From assembly GCF_035784015.1 (NCBI RefSeq), contig NZ_JALKOW010000002.1: a DNA stretch of 64,000 bases. One strand, 5' to 3'. Positions 16,344-24,710 of this stretch are shown piece by piece. The DNA comes from Comamonas sp009360615. GTDB lineage: Bacteria; Pseudomonadota; Gammaproteobacteria; Burkholderiales; Burkholderiaceae_C. The translations under genes and the position numbers were made by a program. The notes under the pieces are model-generated. The model was not told the DNA's origin. It saw only the letters and a program-made list of their open reading frames with translations, and did not search any database. Each line of letters starts with the position of its first letter. Positions within the stretch are counted from its first letter, which is position 1.

Positions 16344-16432
16344 TCATTCGAGGCTGTATTGAAAATCCATCAATGAAAGGCGGGACTTCCTGAATAATGA
16401 AATAGCTCGCCCAAGACGGAATGGAGAGAGAC

Positions 16433-17698
16433 ATGAAAAATCAAGATGAAACCCTCAAAAGCGGGTGGGTGAGCTATGAGAACAAGCTTCTGCTCATTCT
16501 GTTTTTTACTTTCGGGATTGTTTTTTTTGACCGGCTGGCATTGTCGTTCTTATTCCCCTTTGTCTCCAAGGAACTGGATCTGAACAATGCCCAGCTGGGC
16601 ATGCTGTCGTCCATTCTGGCATTGGCATGGGCGGCTTCTGGTGCATTCTTCGGGGCCTATACAGACCGCAAGGGCGGACGCAAAACGGTGCTGATTCTTT
16701 CGGTGCTGATGTTCTCTCTGTGCTCGGCCCTGTCGGGTCTGGTGGGCGGTTTTGTCGGCCTGCTGTTGTTGCGAGCGCTGATGGGCCTGGCCGAAGGGCC
16801 GGTGCTGCCTCTGTCGCAGACGCTGATGGTCGAGGCGTCCACCCCCAGTCGGCGCGGCCTCAATATGGGCTTGCTGCAGGGCTCGTCTGCGGGCTTGCTG
16901 GGCGCCGTGATCGCACCGCCGGTGATTGTTGCGTTGGCCGTGGCCTATGGCTGGCGCACGGCCTTCTACCTGACCTGTGTTCCGGGACTGATCGCCGCAG
17001 CACTCATCTGGCGCCATGTGAGAAGCACAGACGTCAGGCCCACGGACGACCCGGCCGCAGCGATGCCAACAGGCTCGCGCTGGACTCTGCTGCGTGAGCG
17101 CAATATCTGGCTGAGCGTGCTGATCAGCTGCGCCTTCATGGCCTGGTTCGTGGTCATCATCTCTTTTGCTCCGACTTATCTTGTCAACGCCAAGGGCTTC
17201 GAGCCGGGCACGATGAGCGCGGTCATGAGTTGCATGGGTGTGGCCTGGGTCATCTGGGGCTTTGCCGTGCCCGCCATTTCGGACCATATCGGTCGCCGTC
17301 CGGCACTGATCTTTTTCTCTTTTGTGGCGGCTTGCTGTCCTTTGGCCTTTCTGTATGCGCAATCGCCGGTGGTGATGGGCGGCTTGCTGCTGCTGACCTA
17401 TACCGGCCTGGGCTGCTTCACGCTCTTCATGGCCACGATTCCGGCCGAGACCGTGCCGCGAGCGGCCATGGCCACGGCGCTGGGGATGATCATGGGTTTT
17501 GGGGAGTTGATCGGCGGATTCATCGCCCCGACCCTGGCCGGGGTAGCAGCCGACCGGTGGGGACTTGATCTGGTGATGTGGGTGGCCGCTGCGGGAGCTT
17601 TGCTTGCAGGCGTGCTTTCCCTGGGGCTGGTCGAAACGGCACCCCGGCGCGTCGGTGGCGGTTTGCTGGCGGCTGCACTGGAGGAGTCACAGGCATGA
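16433..17698 (+). CDS. MFS transporter, likely organic or aromatic acid permease
   Basis: This is a 12-helix major facilitator of 421 residues. The start at ATG 16433 (MKNQDE) is chosen because GGAGAG lies just upstream; an ATG four codons earlier is less well placed. The loop 2-3 motif GAYTDRKGGRKT and the second-half repeat SDHIGRRPALI are typical. The N-terminal FDRLALSFLFPFV places it in the ACS/AAHS-like anion:cation symporters. Its stop overlaps the alcohol dehydrogenase start (ATGA). Given the cupin gene before it, it may import the aromatic ketone or acid used by this pathway. Confidence 0.88.
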   Translation: MKNQDETLKSGWVSYENKLLLILFFTFGIVFFDRLALSFLFPFVSKELDLNNAQLGMLSSILALAWAASGAFFGAYTDRKGGRKTVLILSVLMFSLCSALSGLVGGFVGLLLLRALMGLAEGPVLPLSQTLMVEASTPSRRGLNMGLLQGSSAGLLGAVIAPPVIVALAVAYGWRTAFYLTCVPGLIAAALIWRHVRSTDVRPTDDPAAAMPTGSRWTLLRERNIWLSVLISCAFMAWFVVIISFAPTYLVNAKGFEPGTMSAVMSCMGVAWVIWGFAVPAISDHIGRRPALIFFSFVAACCPLAFLYAQSPVVMGGLLLLTYTGLGCFTLFMATIPAETVPRAAMATALGMIMGFGELIGGFIAPTLAGVAADRWGLDLVMWVAAAGALLAGVLSLGLVETAPRRVGGGLLAAALEESQA

Positions 17699-18741
17699 AG
17701 GCTCTGAAATGGCATGGCGCCCGCGATCTGCGCCTGGAAATCATCGAACGCCGGCCCTTGAAGGCCGCAGAAATCCGTATCGAGGTGGCGTATTGCGGGA
17801 TCTGCGGCAGCGACATGCATGAGTACCTGCACGGGCCGGACTCGATTCCGGTCCATGTCCCGCATCCCTTGTCCGGAAGTGTTGCCCCCATCGTCATCGG
17901 TCACGAATTCTGTGGCACCGTGGTGGAAGTGGGAGCCGATGTGACAGGGCTGGGCATTGGAGACAGGGTCGCGGTGGAGCCGGAGTACCGCTGCGGCCAC
18001 TGCATCTATTGCCGCAGCGGACGCTACAACCTGTGCGAATCCATGGGGTTTGTCGGGTTGATGGGAGACGGCGGCATGGCCGAGGAAGCCGTGGTTCCCG
18101 CTTATATGGCGCATGTGCTGCCGCCTTCGCTGGACTTCAGACAGGCCGCGGTGGCCGAGCCGGCTGCCGTGGCGTTGCAGGGTCTGCGGACAAGTGGATT
18201 GCGCCCTGGCGACGACTGCGTCATCTTCGGAATGGGGGCCATCGGTCTGCTGCTGGTCATGATGGCCCGGCATCATGCTGCGGGCCGCATCATTGCCGTC
18301 GATGTCGATGTCCGGCGCCTGGATCTGGCGCGCAAGGTGGGGGCGAGCGACACGGTCGATGCCAGTCAGGACGATGCGGTGCGGCAAGTGCGTGAACTCA
18401 CGGACGGAGTGGGCGTGCCTGTCTCTTTTGAAGCGGTGGGCCGCCCGGAAACGCTGCAGGGTGCTCTGGGAGTGCTGAGCAAGGGGGGGGAAGCCGTGCT
18501 GCTCGGTCTGATGCCCGAGGCGCGCATCGATACCTTCGATCTTGTCAACCGTGAGCTGCGCATTACCACCAGTGTGGGCTATCGGGGCCTGTATCCGGAA
18601 CTGCTGGCGTTGATGGCTTCCGGGGTTGTGGATGCCGGTCGTATCGTGACCCATACGGTAAGTCTGGAAGCTGCCATCACGGACGGCTTTGAGCTTCTGG
18701 CGTCAGCAGGGGACGCTATCAAGGTGCTGGTGGCGCCGTAG
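17695..18741 (+). CDS. Zinc-dependent alcohol dehydrogenase, 2,3-butanediol dehydrogenase-like
   Basis: This medium-chain dehydrogenase has 348 residues. Catalytic zinc ligands are C37 (CGICGSD) and H70/E71 (GHEF); structural zinc ligands are C100, C103, C106 and C114. The cofactor loop GMGAIGL lies near residue 180. The segment DMHEYLHGP followed by HP and P-IVIGHEF matches (R,R)-butanediol dehydrogenases and diacetyl reductases, which act on vicinal hydroxy-ketones. It is translationally coupled to the MFS gene. An aryl hydroxy-ketone or diol substrate, feeding the cupin enzyme, is a reasonable guess. Confidence 0.85.
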   Translation: MKALKWHGARDLRLEIIERRPLKAAEIRIEVAYCGICGSDMHEYLHGPDSIPVHVPHPLSGSVAPIVIGHEFCGTVVEVGADVTGLGIGDRVAVEPEYRCGHCIYCRSGRYNLCESMGFVGLMGDGGMAEEAVVPAYMAHVLPPSLDFRQAAVAEPAAVALQGLRTSGLRPGDDCVIFGMGAIGLLLVMMARHHAAGRIIAVDVDVRRLDLARKVGASDTVDASQDDAVRQVRELTDGVGVPVSFEAVGRPETLQGALGVLSKGGEAVLLGLMPEARIDTFDLVNRELRITTSVGYRGLYPELLALMASGVVDAGRIVTHTVSLEAAITDGFELLASAGDAIKVLVAP

Positions 18742-18808
18742 CGGGAGGTCTGGGCTGGCACTTTCGCCGGCACTCATTCAATCCGGGTGGTGCCCGTGGC
18801 GCTTGCTG

Positions 18809-19789
18809 CTACGGGATAGCCCGGTGCAGGCCGGGTTGCCCACGCATCTGCGTGGGCGTCATGCCATGGTAGGAACGGAAACTGCGCGCAAAGTGCGACT
18901 GGCTGGAGAAGCCGCAGCGGTAGGCAATTTCGGCAATGCTGTAGCGGCCGAACGCAGGATGGCGCAGTTCCATGGCCGCACGCTCCAGACGCCGCACGAG
19001 GATCAGCTCGGTCGCGCTGTGCCCCCCCGTCTGCAGCAGCCGGTTCAGATGCCTCAGGGAGACACCCGCTGCGGCAGCGACTTCGCTTGCATCCAGTGAG
19101 TGGCGATGCAGGTGCTCGTCGATATGGGCGCGCGCGGCCAGCAGGTGCGAGGCGCGCAGTGCACTGCATCCCGTCGCTTCCCCGGCCATCATGGCGCGCA
19201 GCAGGTCGCTGGCCTCGAACTGCATGCGATCCTGGTCCACCCCTCCGGGATGGGCCATGGCATTGCCTACCAGCTTCTGGAACGCGTGATTGAGCACGCG
19301 TCCGCTGCCAGCGCCTCCCGGAATGCAGACCGGGCCTTGCAGCTGCGTGCGGCTGCAGCTTCGGTAGAACCAGTCGGCCGGCATATCCACGAGGAATTGG
19401 TGCATCTGGTGGGTGAAGCCGAACAGATAGGCATGCCGGGTGTCATAGATCACCAGATCACCCGGGGCAAGGTGGATGCAGCGGTGCTCCTGATAGAAAA
19501 AAGCCCCGCTGCTGAGCACCAGTGAGACGAAAACCGACTCCTTGGGATGCTGGCGCACCAGCTGAGGCGTGCGCTCGATGACATGGGCATTGCCCTCGAT
19601 ATCGGCCAGAGCCAACTGGCCGAATGCCATATTGCTCTGTTGCGCATTCAGACCTTCGTCGGCGTAGGAGGAGCAGCGCAATCCGACCAGAAAAGAAGCG
19701 TTGTATGCCTCCCATTGGTCCAGGCGCTGGCTGGCGGGAAAGGCATCCGTAGCGATCCGGTTCACCGCACATGGCGCAAGCGAGGGCAT
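18809..19789 (-). CDS. AraC-family transcriptional regulator
   Basis: This 326-residue regulator has an N-terminal AraC-binding-like sensor domain (about 40-190) and a C-terminal double helix-turn-helix (about 215-315). The second HTH has the family signature IAEIAYRCGFSSQSHFARSFRSYHGMTPTQMR. It is convergent with the cupin-MFS-dehydrogenase operon, 67 bp away, and is the obvious candidate to control it. Regulators of this build usually activate catabolic operons in response to an aromatic or small organic effector. Confidence 0.9.
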   Translation of the reverse strand: MPSLAPCAVNRIATDAFPASQRLDQWEAYNASFLVGLRCSSYADEGLNAQQSNMAFGQLALADIEGNAHVIERTPQLVRQHPKESVFVSLVLSSGAFFYQEHRCIHLAPGDLVIYDTRHAYLFGFTHQMHQFLVDMPADWFYRSCSRTQLQGPVCIPGGAGSGRVLNHAFQKLVGNAMAHPGGVDQDRMQFEASDLLRAMMAGEATGCSALRASHLLAARAHIDEHLHRHSLDASEVAAAAGVSLRHLNRLLQTGGHSATELILVRRLERAAMELRHPAFGRYSIAEIAYRCGFSSQSHFARSFRSYHGMTPTQMRGQPGLHRAIP

Positions 19790-19935
19790 GGGGGTCTCCT
19801 TGGCAGGTTCTTATAGTGTGTGCCGACCAAGTGGAGCCAGTAGATGTCGGCAATGCCGAGCAGACTCTAACATGCGCATGTTTGCGCCTCGCTCCGTGAA
19901 GTTACGGGGATGCGGGGGATGCCTGCCCGGGCGCA

Positions 19936-21048
19936 TCAAGCTTGAGGGCGGGAGTCCAGTCGCGGGACTTCGCCGGCTGGAGATGGAGAGTGCGAGTCCG
20001 CTTTCATGTCGGCGCAGGCGCGCCACCAGGCCGAGCCCGCATGCGGAGCGCCCAGGTCCAGGCGCTCGCCCATCATGGGCGTGGCGATCGCGATGCCGTG
20101 CCGCCTGCCCAGGCTCAGGATCTGCTCGAAGGGGTCCCACCAGGCATGCATGGCCAGGTTGAAAGTGCCGTTGTGGATGGGCAGCAGCCATTGGCCGCCA
20201 AGATCCCGGTGGGCCTGCACGGTCTGCGACGGGTGCATGTGGACATAGGGCCAGTGGGCGTCGTAGGCGCCGGTTTCCATCAAGGTGACGTTGAAGGGGC
20301 CGAAGCGCCTGCCGATTTCGGCAAAACCGTCGAAATAGCCGCCATCGCCGCTGAAGAAGACGCGCAGCGGCCTGTCGGCCTGGCGGTCTTCTATGGTCCA
20401 GGACGCCCAGAGCGTACGGTTGCCGTCGCGCAGGCTGCGCCCCGAGAAATGCTGGGCGGGCGTGGCCGTGAAACGCAGGCCGTCGACCTCGCTGTCCTGC
20501 CACCAGTCGTGCTGCACGATCTTGTCGGCCGGAACACCCCAGGCCGCCAGTCTGTCTCCCACTCCCAAAGGGCAGAGAAAAATGCCCACCTTGGGCGCAA
20601 GCACGCGGATGGTGGCGCGGTCCAGGTGATCGTAGTGATCATGCGATAGCAGCACGCCGCGCAAGGCAGGCAACTCGTCCAGGGCGATCGGCGGGGCATG
20701 AAAGCGCTTGGGGCCGGCAAACGACAGTGGGGAGGCACGCTCGGAAAACACGGGGTCCGTCAGCCACCAGCCGCCTCGCAGCTTCATCAGCAAGGTCGAA
20801 TGGCCCAGGCGATAGAGGCTGCGTTCAGGCGCAAGGTCCAGCTCGGTCGTGCTCAGCGGCAGAACGGGCAACGCCTTGCCAGGCTCGGAATCGGCCGGCT
20901 TGTTGAAGAAGAACTTCCATAGCGTCCCGGCATCGGGCTTGGGGCTGTTGGCCGGACGTGGATGCGTGTTGCGAAAGCGCCCGCCCGAGTATTGAGGCGA
21001 GTCCTCGTAGTCGGCGATGGGGGTGGTGAGGCTTGGTTTGCTAAACAA
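19936..21048 (-). CDS. MBL-fold metal-dependent hydrolase, UlaG/NAPE-PLD-like
   Basis: The metal-binding motif SHDHYDHLD and later GDGGY, ETGAY and HMHPSQ show a metallo-beta-lactamase fold of the UlaG/RomA/NAPE-PLD type. The N-terminal run GTLWKFFFNKP and SLYRLGHSTLLMKL is also typical of this group. The start is uncertain: no ATG lies between the divergent TPR gene and the conserved region. I used the TTG at 21048 (370 residues); the frame stays open upstream through a 14-nt tandem repeat. The substrate is unknown; relatives act on N-acyl phospholipids or lactones. Confidence 0.75.
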   Translation of the reverse strand: MFSKPSLTTPIADYEDSPQYSGGRFRNTHPRPANSPKPDAGTLWKFFFNKPADSEPGKALPVLPLSTTELDLAPERSLYRLGHSTLLMKLRGGWWLTDPVFSERASPLSFAGPKRFHAPPIALDELPALRGVLLSHDHYDHLDRATIRVLAPKVGIFLCPLGVGDRLAAWGVPADKIVQHDWWQDSEVDGLRFTATPAQHFSGRSLRDGNRTLWASWTIEDRQADRPLRVFFSGDGGYFDGFAEIGRRFGPFNVTLMETGAYDAHWPYVHMHPSQTVQAHRDLGGQWLLPIHNGTFNLAMHAWWDPFEQILSLGRRHGIAIATPMMGERLDLGAPHAGSAWWRACADMKADSHSPSPAGEVPRLDSRPQA

Positions 21049-21100
21049 GATCGGGCGCCTGAGTGGGACATTGGCTGCAGTTTGGGACGGTTTGCAACGC

Positions 21101-21136
21101 TGCAAGAGCCGATGTGCAAGAGCCGATGTGCAAGAG
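21101..21136. repeat. 14-nt tandem repeat between the MBL hydrolase and TPR genes
   Basis: The unit TGCAAGAGCCGATG occurs twice in full (21101-21114, 21115-21128) and a third time in part (21129-21136). It lies in the divergent spacer. The unit length is not a multiple of three, so copy changes would shift any frame read through it. Confidence 0.85.
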
Positions 21137-21212
21137 GCCGTATCGCGGGAGCGGCCATTGCCGTGATCGGATGGGGCGAATGCGACACTCGCTGTCCGAG
21201 GAGCAAATACAT

Positions 21213-21542
21213 ATGAATCCCATGGTTCGCAATCTGGAGAGCATGCTGGCAGCCGGCAAGGACGGTGCGCTGCTGCGCTATACCCTGGGCAAGGCCTATG
21301 CCGACGAGGAGCAGCTGGCCGTGGCGCGCGAGCATCTGCGCAAGGCCACGGCGCTGGATGCCGAATACTCCGTCGCCTGGAAGCAGCTGGGCAGGGTGGA
21401 GCTGGCGCTGGGCGATGCACAGGCAGCGCGCGCCGCCTGGCAGCAAGGGCTGAGCTGCGCCCAGACCAAGGGCGATGCCCAGGTCGTCAAGGAGCTGCAG
21501 GTTTTTTTGCGGCGCCTGGACAAGCAGTCTGCCGGCACCTAG
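21213..21542 (+). CDS. Small tetratricopeptide-repeat protein
   Basis: This protein of 109 residues has about two and a half TPR helix pairs, for example LLRYTLGKAYADEEQLAVAREHLRKATALDAEYSVAWKQLG in two steps and then a GDAQAARAAWQQGL unit. GAGGAG lies nine bases before the ATG. There is no signal peptide, so it is cytoplasmic. It is divergent from the MBL hydrolase and convergent with the efflux operon. Proteins of this size usually mediate contacts in a larger complex; the partner is unknown. Confidence 0.85.
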   Translation: MNPMVRNLESMLAAGKDGALLRYTLGKAYADEEQLAVAREHLRKATALDAEYSVAWKQLGRVELALGDAQAARAAWQQGLSCAQTKGDAQVVKELQVFLRRLDKQSAGT

Positions 21543-21610
21543 AAGCGATCAAGAAAATAGCTGAAAACGTCCGAGGGTAGAGCGTTCTCGGCCCATTTTT
21601 CGGATGTCAA

Positions 21611-23239
21611 TCAGTGTGCGCCGGCGGCCGCGTCGGAGGCTCCCGCAGCAGAGGCCGGGCGCTTGGTGAACCAGATCAGCACGATCAGGCTCAGGAACAG
21701 AAAGGACGATGCCAGAAAGATATCGTCGGCGGCCCGTGTGAAGGCCTGCTGATCGATCAGCCGGTTGATCTGGGCATAGGCCTGCTCGGCACTCATGCCT
21801 GCGGCCTGCAGGTTTCTGATCGTGCTGGCAAACGTGCCCTGGCCCTGCACCAGCAGCTCGGTCAGATGCGCATGGTGCATGGATGCCCGGCTTTCCCAGA
21901 GCGTGGTGGCAATCGAGGTTCCCATGGCGCCGGCCGTGATCCGCACGAAGTTGGACAGGCCTGCGGCGGCAGGAATGCGGTCCGGCGTCAGTCCGCTCAG
22001 CGTGATGGTGGTCAGCGGAATGAAGAAGAAGGCCATGGCGCCGCCCTGGATCAGCGTGGGAATCAGGATATGGGCGAAGTCGGTCTCCACGGTGAACTTC
22101 GAGCGCATCCACAGCACCATGGCAAACACGATGAAGGCGATCGTGGCCATCTTGCGCGGATCCCAGACACCGACCTTGCGGCCCACCATGGGCGTGAGCA
22201 GAATGGCCAGCAGGCCCACCGGCGCCAGGGCCAGGCCGGCCGAGGTGGAGGTGTAGCCCATCCATTGCTGCAGCCACAGCGGCAGCAGCACCACATTGCC
22301 GAAGAACAGACCATAGGCGATGGACAGCGCGATCGAGCCAGCCGCGAAGTTGCGCCGCTTGAACAGGCGCAGATCGACGACGGGATGGGCGTCGGTCAGC
22401 TCCCAGACCACGAAGACGGCAAAGGCCACGACAGCGATCACCGCAAAGGCGATGATTTCATTGGAGGCAAACCAGTCCAGCTCCTTGCCCTTGTCCAGCA
22501 TCAGCTGCAGCGCCGCCACCCAGAGCACGAGCAGGGACAGGCCCACGGTGTCGATGGGCAGCTTGCGCGTGGGCGTTTCGCGGTCGCGGTAGATGCTCCA
22601 GGTCATGAGGGCCGAGAGCAGGCCCACGGGCACGTTGATGTAGAAGATCCAGGGCCAGGAAATATTGTCCGTGATCCAGCCGCCCAGCAGCGGCCCCACC
22701 ACGGGCGCAACCAGCGTGGTCACGCCCCACAGCGAGAGCGCGACGCCGGCCTTGGCGGGCGGGTAGCTGGACAGCAGCAGAGTCTGCGACAGCGGAATCA
22801 TGGGGCCGGCCACGGCGCCCTGCAGCACGCGAAAGAGCACGAGCATCTCCAGCGACGAGGCAAATCCGCAGAGCCAGGAGGTCAGCACGAACAGCAGCAC
22901 GCTCATGGTGAACAGTCGCACGGCGCCGAAGCGCTGGGTGAGCCAGCCCGTCAGCGGCACGGAGATGGCATTGGCCACCCCGAAGCTGGTGATGACCCAG
23001 GTGCCCTGGCTGGGGCTGACGCCCACATCGCCCGAGATGGCCGGAATGGCCACGTTGGCGATGGAGGAGTCCAGCACGTTCATGAAGGTGGCCAGCGAGA
23101 GCGCCAGCGTGCCCAGGGCGAGCTGGGCGCCCTTGAGCGGGGCGATGGCAGGCGGCATGGGGCGGGCCGCCGGGGGTGTTGGCGAATCGCCTGCCGCAGG
23201 TCCGCCCGGCGCAGGGTTGGCAGAGGTCGTGGAAGTCAT
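21611..23239 (-). CDS. emrB: DHA2-family MFS multidrug efflux permease (EmrB/QacA type)
   Basis: This 542-residue inner-membrane drug/proton antiporter has 14 predicted helices. It shows the DHA2 features NVLDSSIANVAIPAI in helix 1, WVITSFGVANAISVPLTGWL after helix 2 and RVLQGAVAGPMIPLSQ in helix 4 (motif with LxxLRxxQG style). It has a proline-rich N-terminal cytoplasmic tail of about 35 residues. It is the last gene of marR-nodT-hlyD-emrB, 15 bp after the adaptor. With the adaptor and outer-membrane channel it makes a complete tripartite pump. Drug range is not evident. Confidence 0.93.
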   Translation of the reverse strand: MTSTTSANPAPGGPAAGDSPTPPAARPMPPAIAPLKGAQLALGTLALSLATFMNVLDSSIANVAIPAISGDVGVSPSQGTWVITSFGVANAISVPLTGWLTQRFGAVRLFTMSVLLFVLTSWLCGFASSLEMLVLFRVLQGAVAGPMIPLSQTLLLSSYPPAKAGVALSLWGVTTLVAPVVGPLLGGWITDNISWPWIFYINVPVGLLSALMTWSIYRDRETPTRKLPIDTVGLSLLVLWVAALQLMLDKGKELDWFASNEIIAFAVIAVVAFAVFVVWELTDAHPVVDLRLFKRRNFAAGSIALSIAYGLFFGNVVLLPLWLQQWMGYTSTSAGLALAPVGLLAILLTPMVGRKVGVWDPRKMATIAFIVFAMVLWMRSKFTVETDFAHILIPTLIQGGAMAFFFIPLTTITLSGLTPDRIPAAAGLSNFVRITAGAMGTSIATTLWESRASMHHAHLTELLVQGQGTFASTIRNLQAAGMSAEQAYAQINRLIDQQAFTRAADDIFLASSFLFLSLIVLIWFTKRPASAAGASDAAAGAH

Positions 23240-23254
23240 GGCTGATTCCGCGTC

Positions 23255-24559
23255 TTATTGCGCAGGCTGGGCTGTGGGCTGGGCGGGTGCGGCCGGGGCG
23301 GGCAGGTCGGCCAGCTGGGTCAGCGCCGGCAGCTTGTCGCCCGCGATGATGTGCTGGATGCGCTGCTCGGCCTGGGCCAGGCTGCCGTCATAGACGGTGG
23401 TCTGGGCCACGGGCTCGGTGCGCGGCGTGCTGGCCAGGGCCTGGCCGTCCTTGTCGCGGATGTCGACCTTCACGTCCATGGACAGACCCACACGCAGCGG
23501 GTGCTGCCTGAGCGCTTCGGGCTCCAGGCTGATGCGCACGGGAACGCGCTGCACCACCTTGATCCAGTTACCGGTGGCGTTCTGCGCGGGCAGCAGCGCA
23601 AACGCCGCACCCGTGCCCGCGCCCAGGCCCAAGACCTTGCCTTCATAGCGGGTCTTGTCGCCGTAGACATCGGCAGTCAGCTCCACCTTCTGGCCCATGC
23701 GCAGATCGGCCAGCTGGCTTTCCTTGAAGTTGGCGTCCACCCAGAGCTTGTGCAGATCGACCACGGTCAGCAGCGGCGAGCCGGCCGCCACGCGCTGGCC
23801 CAGTTGAACACCGCGCTTGGCCACGAAACCGTCCACAGGCGCGATCAGTCGCGTGCGCTGAAGGGCCAGATAGGCCTCGCGCACCTTGGCGGCAGCGGCC
23901 ATGACGGCCGGGAAGTCCTCGGCCGTCGTGCCCTTGGTCTGGGCTTCGGCAGCCGTCAGCTGGGCCTTGGCAGCGCGCACGGCGGCTTCGGCGGCCGTCA
24001 CGGCATTGCTGGCAGCCGTGGCCAGGGCCTTGGCATGGTCATACTCTTCCTTGCCCACGGCACCGGTGGCCGTGAGCGGGCTGCGGCGCGCCACATCGTC
24101 GTTGGCCTTGGCGGCATCGGCCTTGAGGCGCAGCAGATCGGCTTCGCGCTGGGCCACCTGGGCGGCCAGCGGGGCGTTGTTGGCATACAGGGTGCGGGTC
24201 TGGCGCGCGGTCTGTGCCAGCTGCGACTCGGCCTGGGCCAGTTGCACCAGATAGTCGGCAGGGTCCAGTTGCACCAGCAGTTGGCCTGCCCGGACATAGT
24301 CGGTATCGTCGGCGCCGATGCTGATCACGGTGCCGCCGACCTGGGGCGTGATCTGCACCACATTGCCGGCCACATAGGCGTTGTCCGTGGTCTGGTAGTT
24401 GCGGGCCACCATCCAGTGCCAGCCGCCCCAGGCGATTGCGGCCACGGCGACAGCGGCCGCCACGATGGTCAGTCCCTTGCGGCGGCCTGCCGGGTTGGCG
24501 CTGGGCGTCGCTGCCGCAGGAGCTTGAGGAGCGTTCTGAGTAGGCTTGGTGTCGGTCAT
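23255..24559 (-). CDS. emrA: HlyD-family membrane fusion protein of the efflux pump (EmrA type)
   Basis: This periplasmic adaptor has 434 residues. One N-terminal anchor helix lies at about 30-50, after a Pro/Ala-rich tail. Then come the lipoyl half-motif TTDNAYVAGNVVQITPQVGG, a long alpha-hairpin rich in Ala/Gln/Glu (about 120-220), the second lipoyl half LIAPVDGFVAKRGVQLGQRV and a beta-barrel with WVDANFKESQLADLRMGQ. All are typical of EmrA. It links the DHA2 permease to the NodT channel. A 150-bp gap separates it from nodT and holds an imperfect inverted repeat. Confidence 0.93.
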   Translation of the reverse strand: MTDTKPTQNAPQAPAAATPSANPAGRRKGLTIVAAAVAVAAIAWGGWHWMVARNYQTTDNAYVAGNVVQITPQVGGTVISIGADDTDYVRAGQLLVQLDPADYLVQLAQAESQLAQTARQTRTLYANNAPLAAQVAQREADLLRLKADAAKANDDVARRSPLTATGAVGKEEYDHAKALATAASNAVTAAEAAVRAAKAQLTAAEAQTKGTTAEDFPAVMAAAAKVREAYLALQRTRLIAPVDGFVAKRGVQLGQRVAAGSPLLTVVDLHKLWVDANFKESQLADLRMGQKVELTADVYGDKTRYEGKVLGLGAGTGAAFALLPAQNATGNWIKVVQRVPVRISLEPEALRQHPLRVGLSMDVKVDIRDKDGQALASTPRTEPVAQTTVYDGSLAQAEQRIQHIIAGDKLPALTQLADLPAPAAPAQPTAQPAQ

Positions 24560-24611
24560 GATGTTGGCGCTTTGTTATCGGTGAAGCGGTTTTGCGCTAT
24601 TGAAAAAGAGG

Positions 24612-24692
24612 AGCTACTAGCGCCTGTCAATAAAAGAATTGAGAGTGTTTTTGCCTTGAATTTGATGGCAGTAAAGCGGTAGCAGCTATTGA
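24612..24692. repeat. Imperfect inverted repeat with AGCTnCTAnCGC arms
   Basis: AGCTACTAGCGC near 24620 and its imperfect complement GCGGTAGCAGCT near 24675 bracket an A/T-rich centre in the nodT-hlyD gap. Similar AGCTG/GCGC inverted elements lie at 26924-26968 and 27949-27983, so this looks like a dispersed repeat. Confidence 0.5.
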
Positions 24693-24710
24693 TTTTGTTG
24701 AACCCGATGT

